Positions 1-8,312 of a stretch of DNA of 33,223 bases are shown here, in pieces. This DNA is from Bacteriovoracaceae bacterium (GTDB lineage Bacteria; Bdellovibrionota; Bacteriovoracia; Bacteriovoracales; Bacteriovoracaceae), in NCBI GenBank assembly GCA_018675575.1, contig JABGXW010000077.1, positions 1-33,223 on the forward strand, read 5' to 3'. The notes beneath the pieces are model-generated. The model was not told the DNA's origin and searched no databases. It saw nothing but the letters and a program-made list of their open reading frames with translations. A program made the position numbers and the translations under genes. How positions within the stretch are numbered: the stretch's first letter is position 1; every line of letters starts with the position of its first letter.

Positions 1-2001
1 GACATCAAAAGAAAGTGGACCTAATCCTCCACCATTCCCTACTGCTGAAAATTTAGGTTCAGCATCGATAGCAGCTGCAAGTTTTGTGGCCATGGCCCCA
101 ATCAATTCATTACTAACTATAGTGCTGACTTTAACTGCTCTATCGGCGGCTAATGCCCACGGTGGGATGGTACTTCCTGAATTATCCACATCAATCCAAA
201 AAGCAACAGAGTCCACATCATCATTGATGATTACTCCTTGTCTATCTGAAGTTGGATTAGAAATTTCTGTAAATCCACCTGTGAAGAAATTATCTCCATC
301 AGTTCCAGGAGCACGGTTACCAATTGGCACATGTGTGATTGTAATATCGTTTCCAGCTAATACTGTTGTAAAACTTGGATCCGCTCCTATGGCGAGGTTA
401 AGTTCATTAACCACTTGGGCTGCTGTAAAATCCTGATTAATTGTCGTTATTTCAACATCTCTGTCGGCAGCAATGGCCCATGCAGGTTCAAGGGATCCAG
501 AATTATCTGTATCAATCCAATATGCGACAGTTCCAACTGCATCATTTAGAAGTATTCCTTGTAGGTTAGAACTGTTTGCGACATCGGCAACGGCGGTAAA
601 TCGTTCGACATATGGACCATTACCATCAGCAACGGCCTTAAATCTTTCGATTTGCGCAGAAGGAGTATTTTGGAAAGTAAAATTTTGGCAATTGTCAGAG
701 TGATTACGACCATCAGCCATAAACCCTCCCCAAACTAAAGCATTAGCAGGGCCCGTAATAAAAGCGTTAACAAAATCTTGATCAGGATCAAACATGGCCT
801 CAATATTGGTTGTCGCAATCACTGTCACACCATCTTCTCTTCTATATTCAGTCAGTCCTTCTAAGACCCAATCTAAATGTTCCGTAGCTCCACTTGTACA
901 ATTTGGAGTAGTGCAAGCTCGTCTCGTATCTGTCCCAATAAAAGCTTTCCATTCAGCAGTATTACCTGGAAACTTTGTTAAAGATTCTGAGGTACAAAAT
1001 GTGTCTGCACCACCAGTATTTCCTAAATCTCCAGGGTAAGGATTATCAGTTACAAAGGTCACAGCAAAAGAACCAGGAGGTGGTGTTGGAGTTGGTATAG
1101 GAGTAGGTGTTGGACCTACGACAGCTCTATTTTGATTGCACCATTTACACATATATTTAAAACCAGCATCATAACCCACAATGAAGCCACTATCGTAGGG
1201 TGTAACACAATTACCAACATTATTGATAATACCTTGTCCACTATCCCAACATTCCAAATCAGGTTGGCATCTCACATTAGAATTAAAAAAAGCATTATCT
1301 CTAGAGTCATAAGAACCACCTGTCATCGTGCAGGCATTAGCTGAAGATTTCTCACCAAAGCAATTGACGATAGTCCCGGGTACTGTTGAGTTATCGATAT
1401 AAAAAACAAGATCAATGACATATTGGCTTTTAAGATAAGCCAGAGGATACATACTCTTTCCTGTTACAGGATGAGTCTCCATGGGTTTAAACCTAACAGC
1501 ACCTTTCCAAACTTGATAACCAGGATCTGCTGAGTCATGAAAGCCTGTTCGAATATAATCTCTCTCAGCTGTCCAGGTGGCAGCATTTGATTCACAATCA
1601 AACTTTGTCTCATAATCAACATTGCTACATGATCCAACTATAGGAGCTGCAATATCAGTGTTAAATCTTAGTTGAGGTGTCGCAATGTAAATTTTTTCTT
1701 CTGAGTTCACCCAACCAACACCAATTGGTCCGGGAACTTCTCCATAGCCAGTATTAATGATAATGTCTCCATTAATCCAATCCTGTCCATTGAGTAAAGC
1801 ATAGCAAGATGTCGGTTCTGCTAAAAGGTTTCTCATCCCAATCACAAAGTTATCATAGGATGTACGTCTTACATCTTTTTTAACGGCATTAAGAGTCACG
1901 TCCTGTCGCTGCATACTATATTGTGCAATTGCAGCCAATGCTATGATGACAAACATAATTTGTAGAAGGGCCGATCCCTTCTGGTTAAAAAGTTTTTTCA
2001 T
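1..2001 (-). CDS. Pilin-like surface protein with DUF1554-like domain and tandem repeats (3' end outside window)
   Basis: The reading frame is open for 667 codons from the ATG at 2001 to the left edge, with no stop. The N-terminus (MKKLFNQKG then SALLQIM and a hydrophobic stretch) is a type III prepilin leader, cleaved after Gly9. The usual Glu at +5 is Gln, as in some minor pseudopilins that lack Glu5. A Cys-rich region (about residues 190-300) is followed by a Pro/Thr linker (PTPTPIPTPTPPPG, about 298-311). Next comes a segment of about 125 residues resembling DUF1554, a lectin-like family of exported proteins. From about residue 450 there are two copies, roughly 110 residues apart, of a repeat containing WID-DNSG-(P)-WA-AADR. 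The ATG overlaps the upstream pilin gene's stop (ATGA), so the two are translationally coupled. It is probably a pilus- or pseudopilus-tip protein displayed outside the cell; the binding role is inference. Confidence 0.8.
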   Translation of the reverse strand, partial: MKKLFNQKGSALLQIMFVIIALAAIAQYSMQRQDVTLNAVKKDVRRTSYDNFVIGMRNLLAEPTSCYALLNGQDWINGDIIINTGYGEVPGPIGVGWVNSEEKIYIATPQLRFNTDIAAPIVGSCSNVDYETKFDCESNAATWTAERDYIRTGFHDSADPGYQVWKGAVRFKPMETHPVTGKSMYPLAYLKSQYVIDLVFYIDNSTVPGTIVNCFGEKSSANACTMTGGSYDSRDNAFFNSNVRCQPDLECWDSGQGIINNVGNCVTPYDSGFIVGYDAGFKYMCKWCNQNRAVVGPTPTPIPTPTPPPGSFAVTFVTDNPYPGDLGNTGGADTFCTSESLTKFPGNTAEWKAFIGTDTRRACTTPNCTSGATEHLDWVLEGLTEYRREDGVTVIATTNIEAMFDPDQDFVNAFITGPANALVWGGFMADGRNHSDNCQNFTFQNTPSAQIERFKAVADGNGPYVERFTAVADVANSSNLQGILLNDAVGTVAYWIDTDNSGSLEPAWAIAADRDVEITTINQDFTAAQVVNELNLAIGADPSFTTVLAGNDITITHVPIGNRAPGTDGDNFFTGGFTEISNPTSDRQGVIINDDVDSVAFWIDVDNSGSTIPPWALAADRAVKVSTIVSNELIGAMATKLAAAIDAEPKFSAVGNGGGLGPLSFDV

Positions 2002-2900
2002 GGAGGACAATCCAAACAAGTGAAATAATTTTCAGTTGTAGTTACTGTTACGGAGCATTTCTTCCCACAAGACACAGACCTTGAAGAAGAAAAGGTTCCA
2101 GTTCGAACTCCAACAGAGTTTGCGGGACAACTTTGACCTCCCGTAAAAGGGTTGTCTCTAATTGGTCCGCCACCAGGGTAAGGAAAAGAAGGTGTACAGG
2201 CATAACCACCTGGTGCGCACGTGACTTGTATATAAGTTCCTCTGTAAATACAGGAAGAGCCTCCGTTAGCGATACAAACTCCTGTCAAAGGATCATGAAC
2301 CAATTGTAAAGCGCTACAGACTTCATCTACTGACATCCCTACTGTGCAAGACTCAATAACATTTCCAACACTAGTGAGAACAGGAAGTTCAAAGAAATAT
2401 TCTCTATTAACAGTATCACCGGCAGCTATCTTGGCACTTCTTTTGGCAGTTCGTACCCGAAGTCTAATTTGTATAATCCGTTCACGTTTGGCAGTACCTT
2501 GTATGAATTTATCAATTGAGATCGCACCTGGTTTACGGCGAAAATGCATGGAGGTTAATTCAGCATAATCTTTAGATATTTCAAACCCTGCTCCTATTGC
2601 TTGAGCAGTCCCTGCGTTTCCATCGTTGCCTCCATATCCATCATAATTATTAATTGTAAATGCTTGCCAAGCACCGGTTAAATTGCTTCCAGCAAGCTCC
2701 GAACATCCAGGACCTGAACTTATATATTTTCCGATTCCAGATAAAAACGATAAGGTATCTGAACCTTTATCAATATGTTTCACAGTCTTAGTCTCCATGT
2801 CTATCAAGGACAAAGATGCAAAGGCGACCATGCCTAGTATTCCCATTGAAATCATAATTTCAACAAAACTAAATCCTTTTTGATTATTGAATATATTCAT
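1998..2900 (-). CDS. Type IV pilin-like (PilV/PilW-type) minor pilin
   Basis: This is a 300-residue protein starting MNIFNNQKG, then FSFVEIMISMGILGMVAFAS. It is a textbook prepilin leader with cleavage after Gly9, Phe at +1 and Glu at +5, followed by a hydrophobic assembly helix. It should be processed by a PilD-type peptidase and inserted into a type IV pilus or type II pseudopilus. The C-terminal 120 residues are Cys- and Gly-rich and end in CLDCPP, suggesting a disulfide-stabilised exposed domain. It is first in a minus-strand operon and its stop overlaps the next gene's ATG by four bases. Length and leader fit minor pilins, but no family-specific C-terminal domain is recognisable, so the exact pilin class is uncertain. 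Confidence 0.85.
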   Translation of the reverse strand: MNIFNNQKGFSFVEIMISMGILGMVAFASLSLIDMETKTVKHIDKGSDTLSFLSGIGKYISSGPGCSELAGSNLTGAWQAFTINNYDGYGGNDGNAGTAQAIGAGFEISKDYAELTSMHFRRKPGAISIDKFIQGTAKRERIIQIRLRVRTAKRSAKIAAGDTVNREYFFELPVLTSVGNVIESCTVGMSVDEVCSALQLVHDPLTGVCIANGGSSCIYRGTYIQVTCAPGGYACTPSFPYPGGGPIRDNPFTGGQSCPANSVGVRTGTFSSSRSVSCGKKCSVTVTTTENYFTCLDCPP

Positions 2901-3085
2901 AGGATTATTATATCTTAAGAATGAGAAATGCTGCTACTTTAGTATGTTATAATTTACAGAAATAATCATATAGGGTCAATAAGGGACAATAACTGAACAT
3001 AGAGCTGAAATGCGGAACTTATTGTTTTAAATACTGTTAAGACCCCTTTATGATAGCTCTCAGTTACTAAAATTAGGAATAGATT

Positions 3086-3838
3086 ATGAAGAATATCGTC
3101 ATTGGAGCATTATTAATTGCGGCAGTCATCTATGCTGTCTTTTTCAAGCCTAGCACCGGCTTATCAAAAAAATCCATTTCGAATAAGCAACAAAAATCAG
3201 GCAAAGCTTTAACTGACAGACAAGCAACATCAAATAAAGAACAGCTAAATCAAAACAACTCATCTCAACTTGAATCTAATGATCAATATAAACCGAAGGA
3301 AAACTCTAATATTGAACAAGATCAACAATCCAAAAAGAAAAGAAAAGAGCATACTAAGGTCATTCTTGATCGATTTTTAAATGAAACAGAAATGATCATA
3401 CCAAAAATAGACAATATGTATTTTACTCAAGTCGATATCGACAATAATAATTTAACAATCATTCAAGGAAAAACTCCAAATTTAAACCGCTCACTTACAG
3501 TTATTGCCACAAGAGGAGTTGTCACTGCAGACAAGGCCTTAGAGTTTTTAAAGCAGGAAGGAAGTGACATTCCTGACTTTGGAGACAAAGGCTTAATTCT
3601 GAAGCAAAAAGTTTATACTGTCCCATCTATAAAAGGTAGTGGGTTTACAGAAAAAAGCTCCGTTTTTATGGGCAAGCCAGATACTCTTGGTATAGTGACA
3701 AATGGTATTTTGTTAACGAGAAAGGATGGAAAAGGAACCTATCTCTATCTCTTAAAAACAAAACAAGACTTTTTTGATAAAAATGAAGGAGCGATGGATA
3801 AGCTCTACAACCAAATTAAACTCATTGATAAAAAATAA
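3086..3838 (+). CDS. Membrane-anchored protein of unknown function
   Basis: This 250-residue protein has one N-terminal hydrophobic segment (residues 3-20, IVIGALLIAAVIYAVFF). A Lys/Gln/Asn/Ser-rich low-complexity linker to about residue 90 follows, then a globular domain with no family I recognise. No lipobox cysteine is present, so it is probably a signal-anchored protein with a periplasmic C-terminal domain. The ATG has AGGA eight bases upstream. It is the first gene of a four-gene plus-strand operon with the spermidine-synthase-like proteins, and its 3' end overlaps the next reading frame. Context suggests an accessory role in that membrane complex, which is inference only. Confidence 0.7.
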   Translation: MKNIVIGALLIAAVIYAVFFKPSTGLSKKSISNKQQKSGKALTDRQATSNKEQLNQNNSSQLESNDQYKPKENSNIEQDQQSKKKRKEHTKVILDRFLNETEMIIPKIDNMYFTQVDIDNNNLTIIQGKTPNLNRSLTVIATRGVVTADKALEFLKQEGSDIPDFGDKGLILKQKVYTVPSIKGSGFTEKSSVFMGKPDTLGIVTNGILLTRKDGKGTYLYLLKTKQDFFDKNEGAMDKLYNQIKLIDKK

Positions 3839-4481
3839 ACTCACAAACTTTCAAATTATAATATTATCTTTTCTACTAGCCTTCTGTAGTTTTTTTTATG
3901 AACTATGTTTTGCGCAATTGCTTTCGAGTCTTTTAGGAGGCACATACCTTCAATACGCTTTTACTATTGGTTTATTCACCTCAAGTCTTGGTATGGGTAC
4001 TCTTATTTATGAAAAGTTAAAATCTCAATATAAATTTGAATATATCTTTACGCTTACTGAATTATTTCTGATCCTAACAATACTCAGTGCTCCTTGGCTT
4101 ATGATTATGATCAGCAATATGGGTGTAAATTTTCTTCTGTACTTGCCTGTGATTCTAGTTGGACTTTTAACTGGTATAGAACTTCCCCTACTAATTAGCC
4201 AGGAAGAGAAATTATTAACAAAGACATTAGCAGCAGACTACTCAGGAATGATCTTTGCTGCCATTATCTTTCCCTTATATTTATTTCCGAAGTTTGGGAT
4301 ACTACCAAGTTTATTTTTAGTTTGTATGATAAATATTTTTTCAGTTTCTAGTCTTATTTTAAAGAGACATTATCGCTGGTTGGTTTACCTTTTGTTACTT
4401 ATCAATATAGTCATTATTGTTCTTAATGCTGAAAAATTAAATGAGCTATCTAGTTATTTACTGGAGCTTCGCCATGTTTAA
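3783..4481 (+). CDS. Membrane-domain-only homologue of membrane spermidine synthases
   Basis: A polytopic membrane protein of about 232 residues and six to seven hydrophobic segments. Its motifs match the N-terminal membrane half of the next gene: SFFYELCFAQLLS here against SISYEVVLARFVS there, and VGLLTGIELPLL against LGFLTGLELPLF. These are characteristic of transmembrane spermidine-synthase-family proteins. No Rossmann methyltransferase-like domain follows, so this copy is only the membrane module. The start is uncertain: ATG 3783 is used, but TTG 3774 or TTG 3825 (which would shorten the overlap with the preceding gene to 14 bases) are possible, and none has a clear ribosome binding site. 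The stop overlaps the next ATG (ATGTTTAA). It may pair with the downstream full-length paralogue. Confidence 0.75.
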   Translation: MKERWISSTTKLNSLIKNKLTNFQIIILSFLLAFCSFFYELCFAQLLSSLLGGTYLQYAFTIGLFTSSLGMGTLIYEKLKSQYKFEYIFTLTELFLILTILSAPWLMIMISNMGVNFLLYLPVILVGLLTGIELPLLISQEEKLLTKTLAADYSGMIFAAIIFPLYLFPKFGILPSLFLVCMINIFSVSSLILKRHYRWLVYLLLLINIVIIVLNAEKLNELSSYLLELRHV

Positions 4482-6084
4482 GAGGTTATCTATTATTTAT
4501 ATAATCTGTATGGCGTCTTTATGCAGTATTTCGTACGAAGTCGTTTTAGCTCGATTTGTTTCAATCATCTTAGATAATGAAGTACTAGGTCAGAGTATTA
4601 CAATTGCCGTTTTCTTACTTGGCATGGGACTAGGTGCTGTCTTTTATAAAAAGAAGAGAAACCTCTTAAAATCATTGTTCCAATTAGAACTTTCCATCGC
4701 TGTCTTCTCTTCTTTACTCCCCTTTCTCATATTAATCATTATTTCATTCCTAGATGCCCATGATCTTATTCGAACCTCAAACTTAACAACATATAGATAT
4801 GATGTGATCTTTGGATTTATCGAAATATTAGTCTTAATTCTTGGCTTTTTAACCGGGCTAGAATTACCTCTTTTTATAGATTTAGGAAAAGAGAAAGAAT
4901 GGGATATTAGTACAGAGAAAATTCTCTTTATCAATTATCTTGGTTCACTCTTCTCTATCTTATTTATTTTTATGTTTCTAGATTTAGGAGTGAATTCATT
5001 ATTACAGATTATTTATCTCTCAATTTATAATACCATTATTCTTTTCGTCATCTTACTCATAGCGAAATTCCCTTATAGAATAAAGGTTTTAGTCTTTATT
5101 CCTGTCATATTTCAATTTTATGCCATCAAGTCATTCCCTACTTTGTATAATCTTTATAAGAAAACATATTACTTCTCTATAAAGATTAATAGTCAATCTC
5201 CAGATAAGTATTTTGATTTTTTAAATGTTAATGAGAAGTTTGGAAATGTAACTTCAATCCAGACAAAATATCAAGAGATAGATTTAGTGGAATCCCATAG
5301 CCTCATTAATTCCATCCAGAATTATGATTACACTCTCTACTTAGACAGAAATCCACAGTTTTCTGTGGATAATGTAGTGGTCTACCATCAAAGTTTTGCA
5401 CATGTTCCTATACATCTAACTAAAATACAGCCTGAGAAAGTTCTTGTATTAGGCGGAGGAGACGGTTTACTGGCCCACGAGTTACTTAAATATCCCACTA
5501 TAAAAGAGATTAAAATAATTGAACTAGATAAAAGAATGGTTCAAGTAGCGGAAAATGAATATCAAATTTTAAAAGTAAATTCTAACTCCCTATCGAATAA
5601 AAGAGTCAATATTGTTTATGAGAATGCTCTTTCTTATATAAGAAAACTTTCGAACCAATCGATTGACGCCATTTTTATTGACTTCCCTTATCCTAATAAT
5701 TTTGAATTGTTAAAACTCTATAGTTATGAGTTTTATAACGAAGTCTATAGGGTATTATCAGAAAAGGGCTTTGCGATTTTGGATGCTCCTGTAATATCTC
5801 CTGATTTCCCAGAGATAAAAGAAAATGACTTTTTACAATTATTCTTTAATACAGTCACAAAATCTGGTTTTAAAACTTTCTTTCCTTTTGGAACATCTGA
5901 GCCCTTTATCATTTTATCCAAGGAAGAGACAAAATTAAAATTCAATTATAAAAAATTACCTAGTTTAATTGGAAAAAGAACTTACTCGAACCTTATAAGC
6001 TTTGAAGACGTTGTTTCAGAGCTCAAGTATGACCCGCGAAATATCAATTCTATCTTTAGACCAGGGAGATTTAATAATGAATAA
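4474..6084 (+). CDS. Membrane-anchored spermidine synthase-like protein with altered active site
   Basis: A 536-residue protein: about seven N-terminal membrane helices (to about residue 235), then a spermidine synthase (SpeE-like) domain. Visible landmarks are LYLDRNPQFS, YHQSFAHVPI (304-313), the nucleotide-binding VLVLGGGDG (323-331), IIELDKRM, and IDFPYPNN (402-409) followed by LYSYEFY. In active enzymes I expect YHE, a DA after strand 4, and D-x-x-D-P. Here these read YHQ (Gln306), NA (Asn384) and D-F-P-Y-P (Tyr406), so the second catalytic Asp is missing. It may be a pseudoenzyme or may use another substrate. ATG 4474 is chosen over the longer frame because GGAG lies seven bases upstream and it couples to the preceding stop. 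It is the core gene of this operon. Confidence 0.85.
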   Translation: MFKRLSIIYIICMASLCSISYEVVLARFVSIILDNEVLGQSITIAVFLLGMGLGAVFYKKKRNLLKSLFQLELSIAVFSSLLPFLILIIISFLDAHDLIRTSNLTTYRYDVIFGFIEILVLILGFLTGLELPLFIDLGKEKEWDISTEKILFINYLGSLFSILFIFMFLDLGVNSLLQIIYLSIYNTIILFVILLIAKFPYRIKVLVFIPVIFQFYAIKSFPTLYNLYKKTYYFSIKINSQSPDKYFDFLNVNEKFGNVTSIQTKYQEIDLVESHSLINSIQNYDYTLYLDRNPQFSVDNVVVYHQSFAHVPIHLTKIQPEKVLVLGGGDGLLAHELLKYPTIKEIKIIELDKRMVQVAENEYQILKVNSNSLSNKRVNIVYENALSYIRKLSNQSIDAIFIDFPYPNNFELLKLYSYEFYNEVYRVLSEKGFAILDAPVISPDFPEIKENDFLQLFFNTVTKSGFKTFFPFGTSEPFIILSKEETKLKFNYKKLPSLIGKRTYSNLISFEDVVSELKYDPRNINSIFRPGRFNNE

Positions 6085-6847
6085 AATTTTATCTTTATTA
6101 TTCCTCTTCTTAGCATTTTCTATGAAGGCCTATTCATTAGCCTTCATAGATTCAATGGATATGGCCAGTAGTGATTTTTACCCTTTCTACAATAATCATT
6201 ATTATCAATGGCAAAAGGAATACATCCCTTGTCATTGTGAAGAAAATAAAAGCCTTGAGAAATTCATTATTGAAAAGATTAGTACCTACAAATCCTGGAC
6301 AGTTCCCCTTGTAGGTTCTATTCAACGACAAAATTTCCAAATACTTTATAGAAAGCAGAATAACAAAATAACCAAAACGATTATTATAAATATTTCAAAT
6401 TCTGATTTGGAAAGCTCTCTATTGAAGTCTTTTTTTCAAAGCCTAGATATACAATATAACAAGAAGGGAAAGAGACTTAAGTTTTTGAACTACAACTATA
6501 GTAATCAAAAATTGACTCTGATGTATGAGAATGCAAAAAGTAACAATTGGTTTTTTACAATTTACCAAAGAGGAGAGCAACCTCATACCGGTTCGATTAC
6601 CTTTCCTGTTATTGAAAAATCTTTTTCTAACCAATATATTCCTTATCTTGAGCATTTTATTCATCAGGAAAAATATAATACTCAGATTGATCAATTTCAA
6701 TTTAGAACATATTTAAAAGTTTTGAGTATTCATTCTCTTCCAAAAGATATCCAGTTATTAATGTTACGTCATAAAAGAGAGTGGAACCTAGAATCTGTAA
6801 CTATCTACACCTCGAGTAAAGATGATATCGGTATATACTACCCCTAG
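6077..6847 (+). CDS. Exported protein of unknown function
   Basis: A 256-residue protein with a clear signal peptide (MNKILSLLFLFLAFSMKAYS) and no lipobox. The mature part is rich in aromatic residues, Lys, Asn and Ser, with a CHC motif near residue 54, and shows no family I recognise. ATG 6077 is chosen over the longer open frame because a GGGAG sequence lies just upstream, a signal peptide starts there, and the ATG overlaps the previous stop (ATGAATAA). That is the same eight-base coupling seen between the two preceding genes. It is last in the operon and runs tail-to-tail into the convergent acyltransferase-like gene with a four-base overlap. A periplasmic partner of the spermidine-synthase-like membrane proteins is a reasonable guess from context. 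Confidence 0.7.
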   Translation: MNKILSLLFLFLAFSMKAYSLAFIDSMDMASSDFYPFYNNHYYQWQKEYIPCHCEENKSLEKFIIEKISTYKSWTVPLVGSIQRQNFQILYRKQNNKITKTIIINISNSDLESSLLKSFFQSLDIQYNKKGKRLKFLNYNYSNQKLTLMYENAKSNNWFFTIYQRGEQPHTGSITFPVIEKSFSNQYIPYLEHFIHQEKYNTQIDQFQFRTYLKVLSIHSLPKDIQLLMLRHKREWNLESVTIYTSSKDDIGIYYP

Positions 6848-7974
6848 GACCCTAAGATTACTTCATGAATTTTAGATTTCTTAATGAACCAGTTGGTAAG
6901 AAAGACCAGAGCACAACAAGTCCAAGCAACACCGACATTGTTTAAAAGTGGATGATCGAATATAGTTCCAATAAAGATCATAATAGGAGCAAAGATAAAA
7001 ACGAACATGATTCTATGTAGGGCAAAAATACTTAATGATTGCTCCCCTACATAATTAAAGACCGGAACCCGCGGAGAAAAAGAATAGTATTTTTCAAAGA
7101 GTAAAAATAGAGACAGTAACGCCAGTTGAACTCCTAGGATACAGATTGTACCAAGGACTGACTCGGCCATGAAATGTTCTGTGTCAAAGATATTATAATA
7201 ATTCATGGTATTGGCTTCACCGAAAATATACCAAATTAAAATAAGAAATGAACCTACCCCAATCAACGAAAGTTCTCTTTTAGCTCCCATATCCCTGTGA
7301 TGATAATAATAACCCATAAGAAAACCCACACATCCAGAAGATAAAAAGTAGTCAATCTGAGCATCAAATTCATAGGAATCATGGATATAGGTTTGAATGA
7401 AGCCTACTAGGTTATGGAGGATAGTTATTTCAGGTATAAGCCATCTGGTAAAACTAATCAATAGTAATCCCCAAATCGCTTTGACACCAAAAAAACGATA
7501 GAGAGTAGCGATAGCAGCTAGGATATACATCCACGCCATGATTGGATAAAAAGAGATGGCCTCTCCAAAATTAGGGGCCACAAGAAAATTTTCAAAGGTA
7601 AAGAAGATTAATATTAAGAGGAAAACTTTCATCTTTCCCCAATAGGTCTGTTTAAACTCCTCTTGGCTTTTTCGGCTTAGGTTAAAAGCAGCAAGAGTTA
7701 AGTAAATCTGAGAAACCCATGGAGTAAAGAACCATGCTGTCAGATAGGTTAAATAGTCTAAAGGTAGATTATTTCCAATCATCGATTTATGAACTTGGTA
7801 TCCATAATTGAGAACAGATGTATCTCTAAAGAAAGTAGTATACCAAACATTGAGGTAGAAGCAGAAATGTTGCCACAGGGCCTGGAAAATAAAAAAGCCC
7901 CGTAATAGATCAAAATTTGTAATTCTATCTAGTTTATTCTTATAGGCTTCAGTAATAGGTCTCAATTCTTTCAT
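6844..7974 (-). CDS. Multi-pass membrane acyltransferase-like protein
   Basis: A 376-residue protein with roughly ten hydrophobic segments. It opens with RITNFDLLRGFFIFQALWQH, the D-x-x-R-G signature near the first helix that is typical of acyltransferase 3 / DUF1624-type membrane acyltransferases. These transfer acyl groups onto envelope glycans or lipids. A conserved C-terminal pattern, YVGEQSLSIFALHR, resembles the G-x-x-S-L-x-x-Y/F-x-x-H segment of those families. The ATG at 7974 is the only good start. It stands alone on the minus strand, convergent with the preceding operon and downstream of the terminator at 8280. The substrate cannot be read from sequence, and the assignment between AT3, OpgC-like and DUF1624-like subfamilies is open. 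Confidence 0.65.
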   Translation of the reverse strand: MKELRPITEAYKNKLDRITNFDLLRGFFIFQALWQHFCFYLNVWYTTFFRDTSVLNYGYQVHKSMIGNNLPLDYLTYLTAWFFTPWVSQIYLTLAAFNLSRKSQEEFKQTYWGKMKVFLLILIFFTFENFLVAPNFGEAISFYPIMAWMYILAAIATLYRFFGVKAIWGLLLISFTRWLIPEITILHNLVGFIQTYIHDSYEFDAQIDYFLSSGCVGFLMGYYYHHRDMGAKRELSLIGVGSFLILIWYIFGEANTMNYYNIFDTEHFMAESVLGTICILGVQLALLSLFLLFEKYYSFSPRVPVFNYVGEQSLSIFALHRIMFVFIFAPIMIFIGTIFDHPLLNNVGVAWTCCALVFLTNWFIKKSKIHEVILGS

Positions 7975-8129
7975 CTGAGTTTATGGTATCAGGTACTTTT
8001 AAAATTGTTTAAAGTTTTTACGATGTCCAGATTTTAGACAGAGCTTCCATATAAAATCAACAACATAGGGCATCTTCGGTTTGGCACTAACTTTGCTTTT
8101 AAAGAAGTATCCATAAGTGAGTTAGATAA

Positions 8130-8228
8130 ATGAAAGCTCTTTTTGATGCGAATGTTAGAGCTAGAGTTGAAGCTGAAGTTCAAGGTAATCTTGTTGTACG
8201 TAAGTTGAAGTTAAAGCGAATTATGTAG
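8130..8228 (+). other. Doubtful 32-codon ORF or gene remnant in an intergenic stretch
   Basis: The 338-base gap 7975-8312 holds no full gene. A 32-codon ORF (MKALFDANVRARVEAEVQGN and on) begins at ATG 8130, with no clear ribosome binding site, and stops at TAG 8226-8228. A second open frame continues past that stop (EVKANYVVVNEVTDHVHSP) up to the terminator at 8280. A one-base shift would therefore join the two into a longer reading frame, as in a decayed gene. It could equally be a short transcribed RNA ending at that terminator. Evidence is weak. Confidence 0.15.
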
Positions 8229-8279
8229 TTGTTAATGAAGTTACGGATCATGTTCACTCTCCCCCTATGAACATAAAAT

Positions 8280-8310
8280 GGACGGCCAAAAGGCCGTCCT
8301 TTTTATTTCT
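8280..8310. terminator. Strong intrinsic terminator, probably bidirectional
   Basis: A perfect eight-base-pair hairpin, GGACGGCC-AAAA-GGCCGTCC (8280-8299), is followed on the plus strand by TTTTTATTTCTTTTT. Read on the minus strand it lies 13 bases past the stop of the glycosyltransferase gene and is followed by ATTTTAT. It most likely ends the minus-strand aldo/keto reductase-glycosyltransferase operon. It may also end a plus-strand transcript from the 8130 region. Confidence 0.85.
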
Positions 8311-8312
8311 TT

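Noticed and set aside
86-1344. Four plus-strand open frames within 86-1344
   Set aside because: They are antisense shadows of the single minus-strand pilin-like gene, which is open across the whole stretch with a coherent leader, linker and domains.
2948-2953. TATAAT in the gap before the gene at 3086
   Set aside because: No recognisable -35 at a suitable distance, and over 130 bases from the gene; in this AT-rich DNA a chance match is likely.
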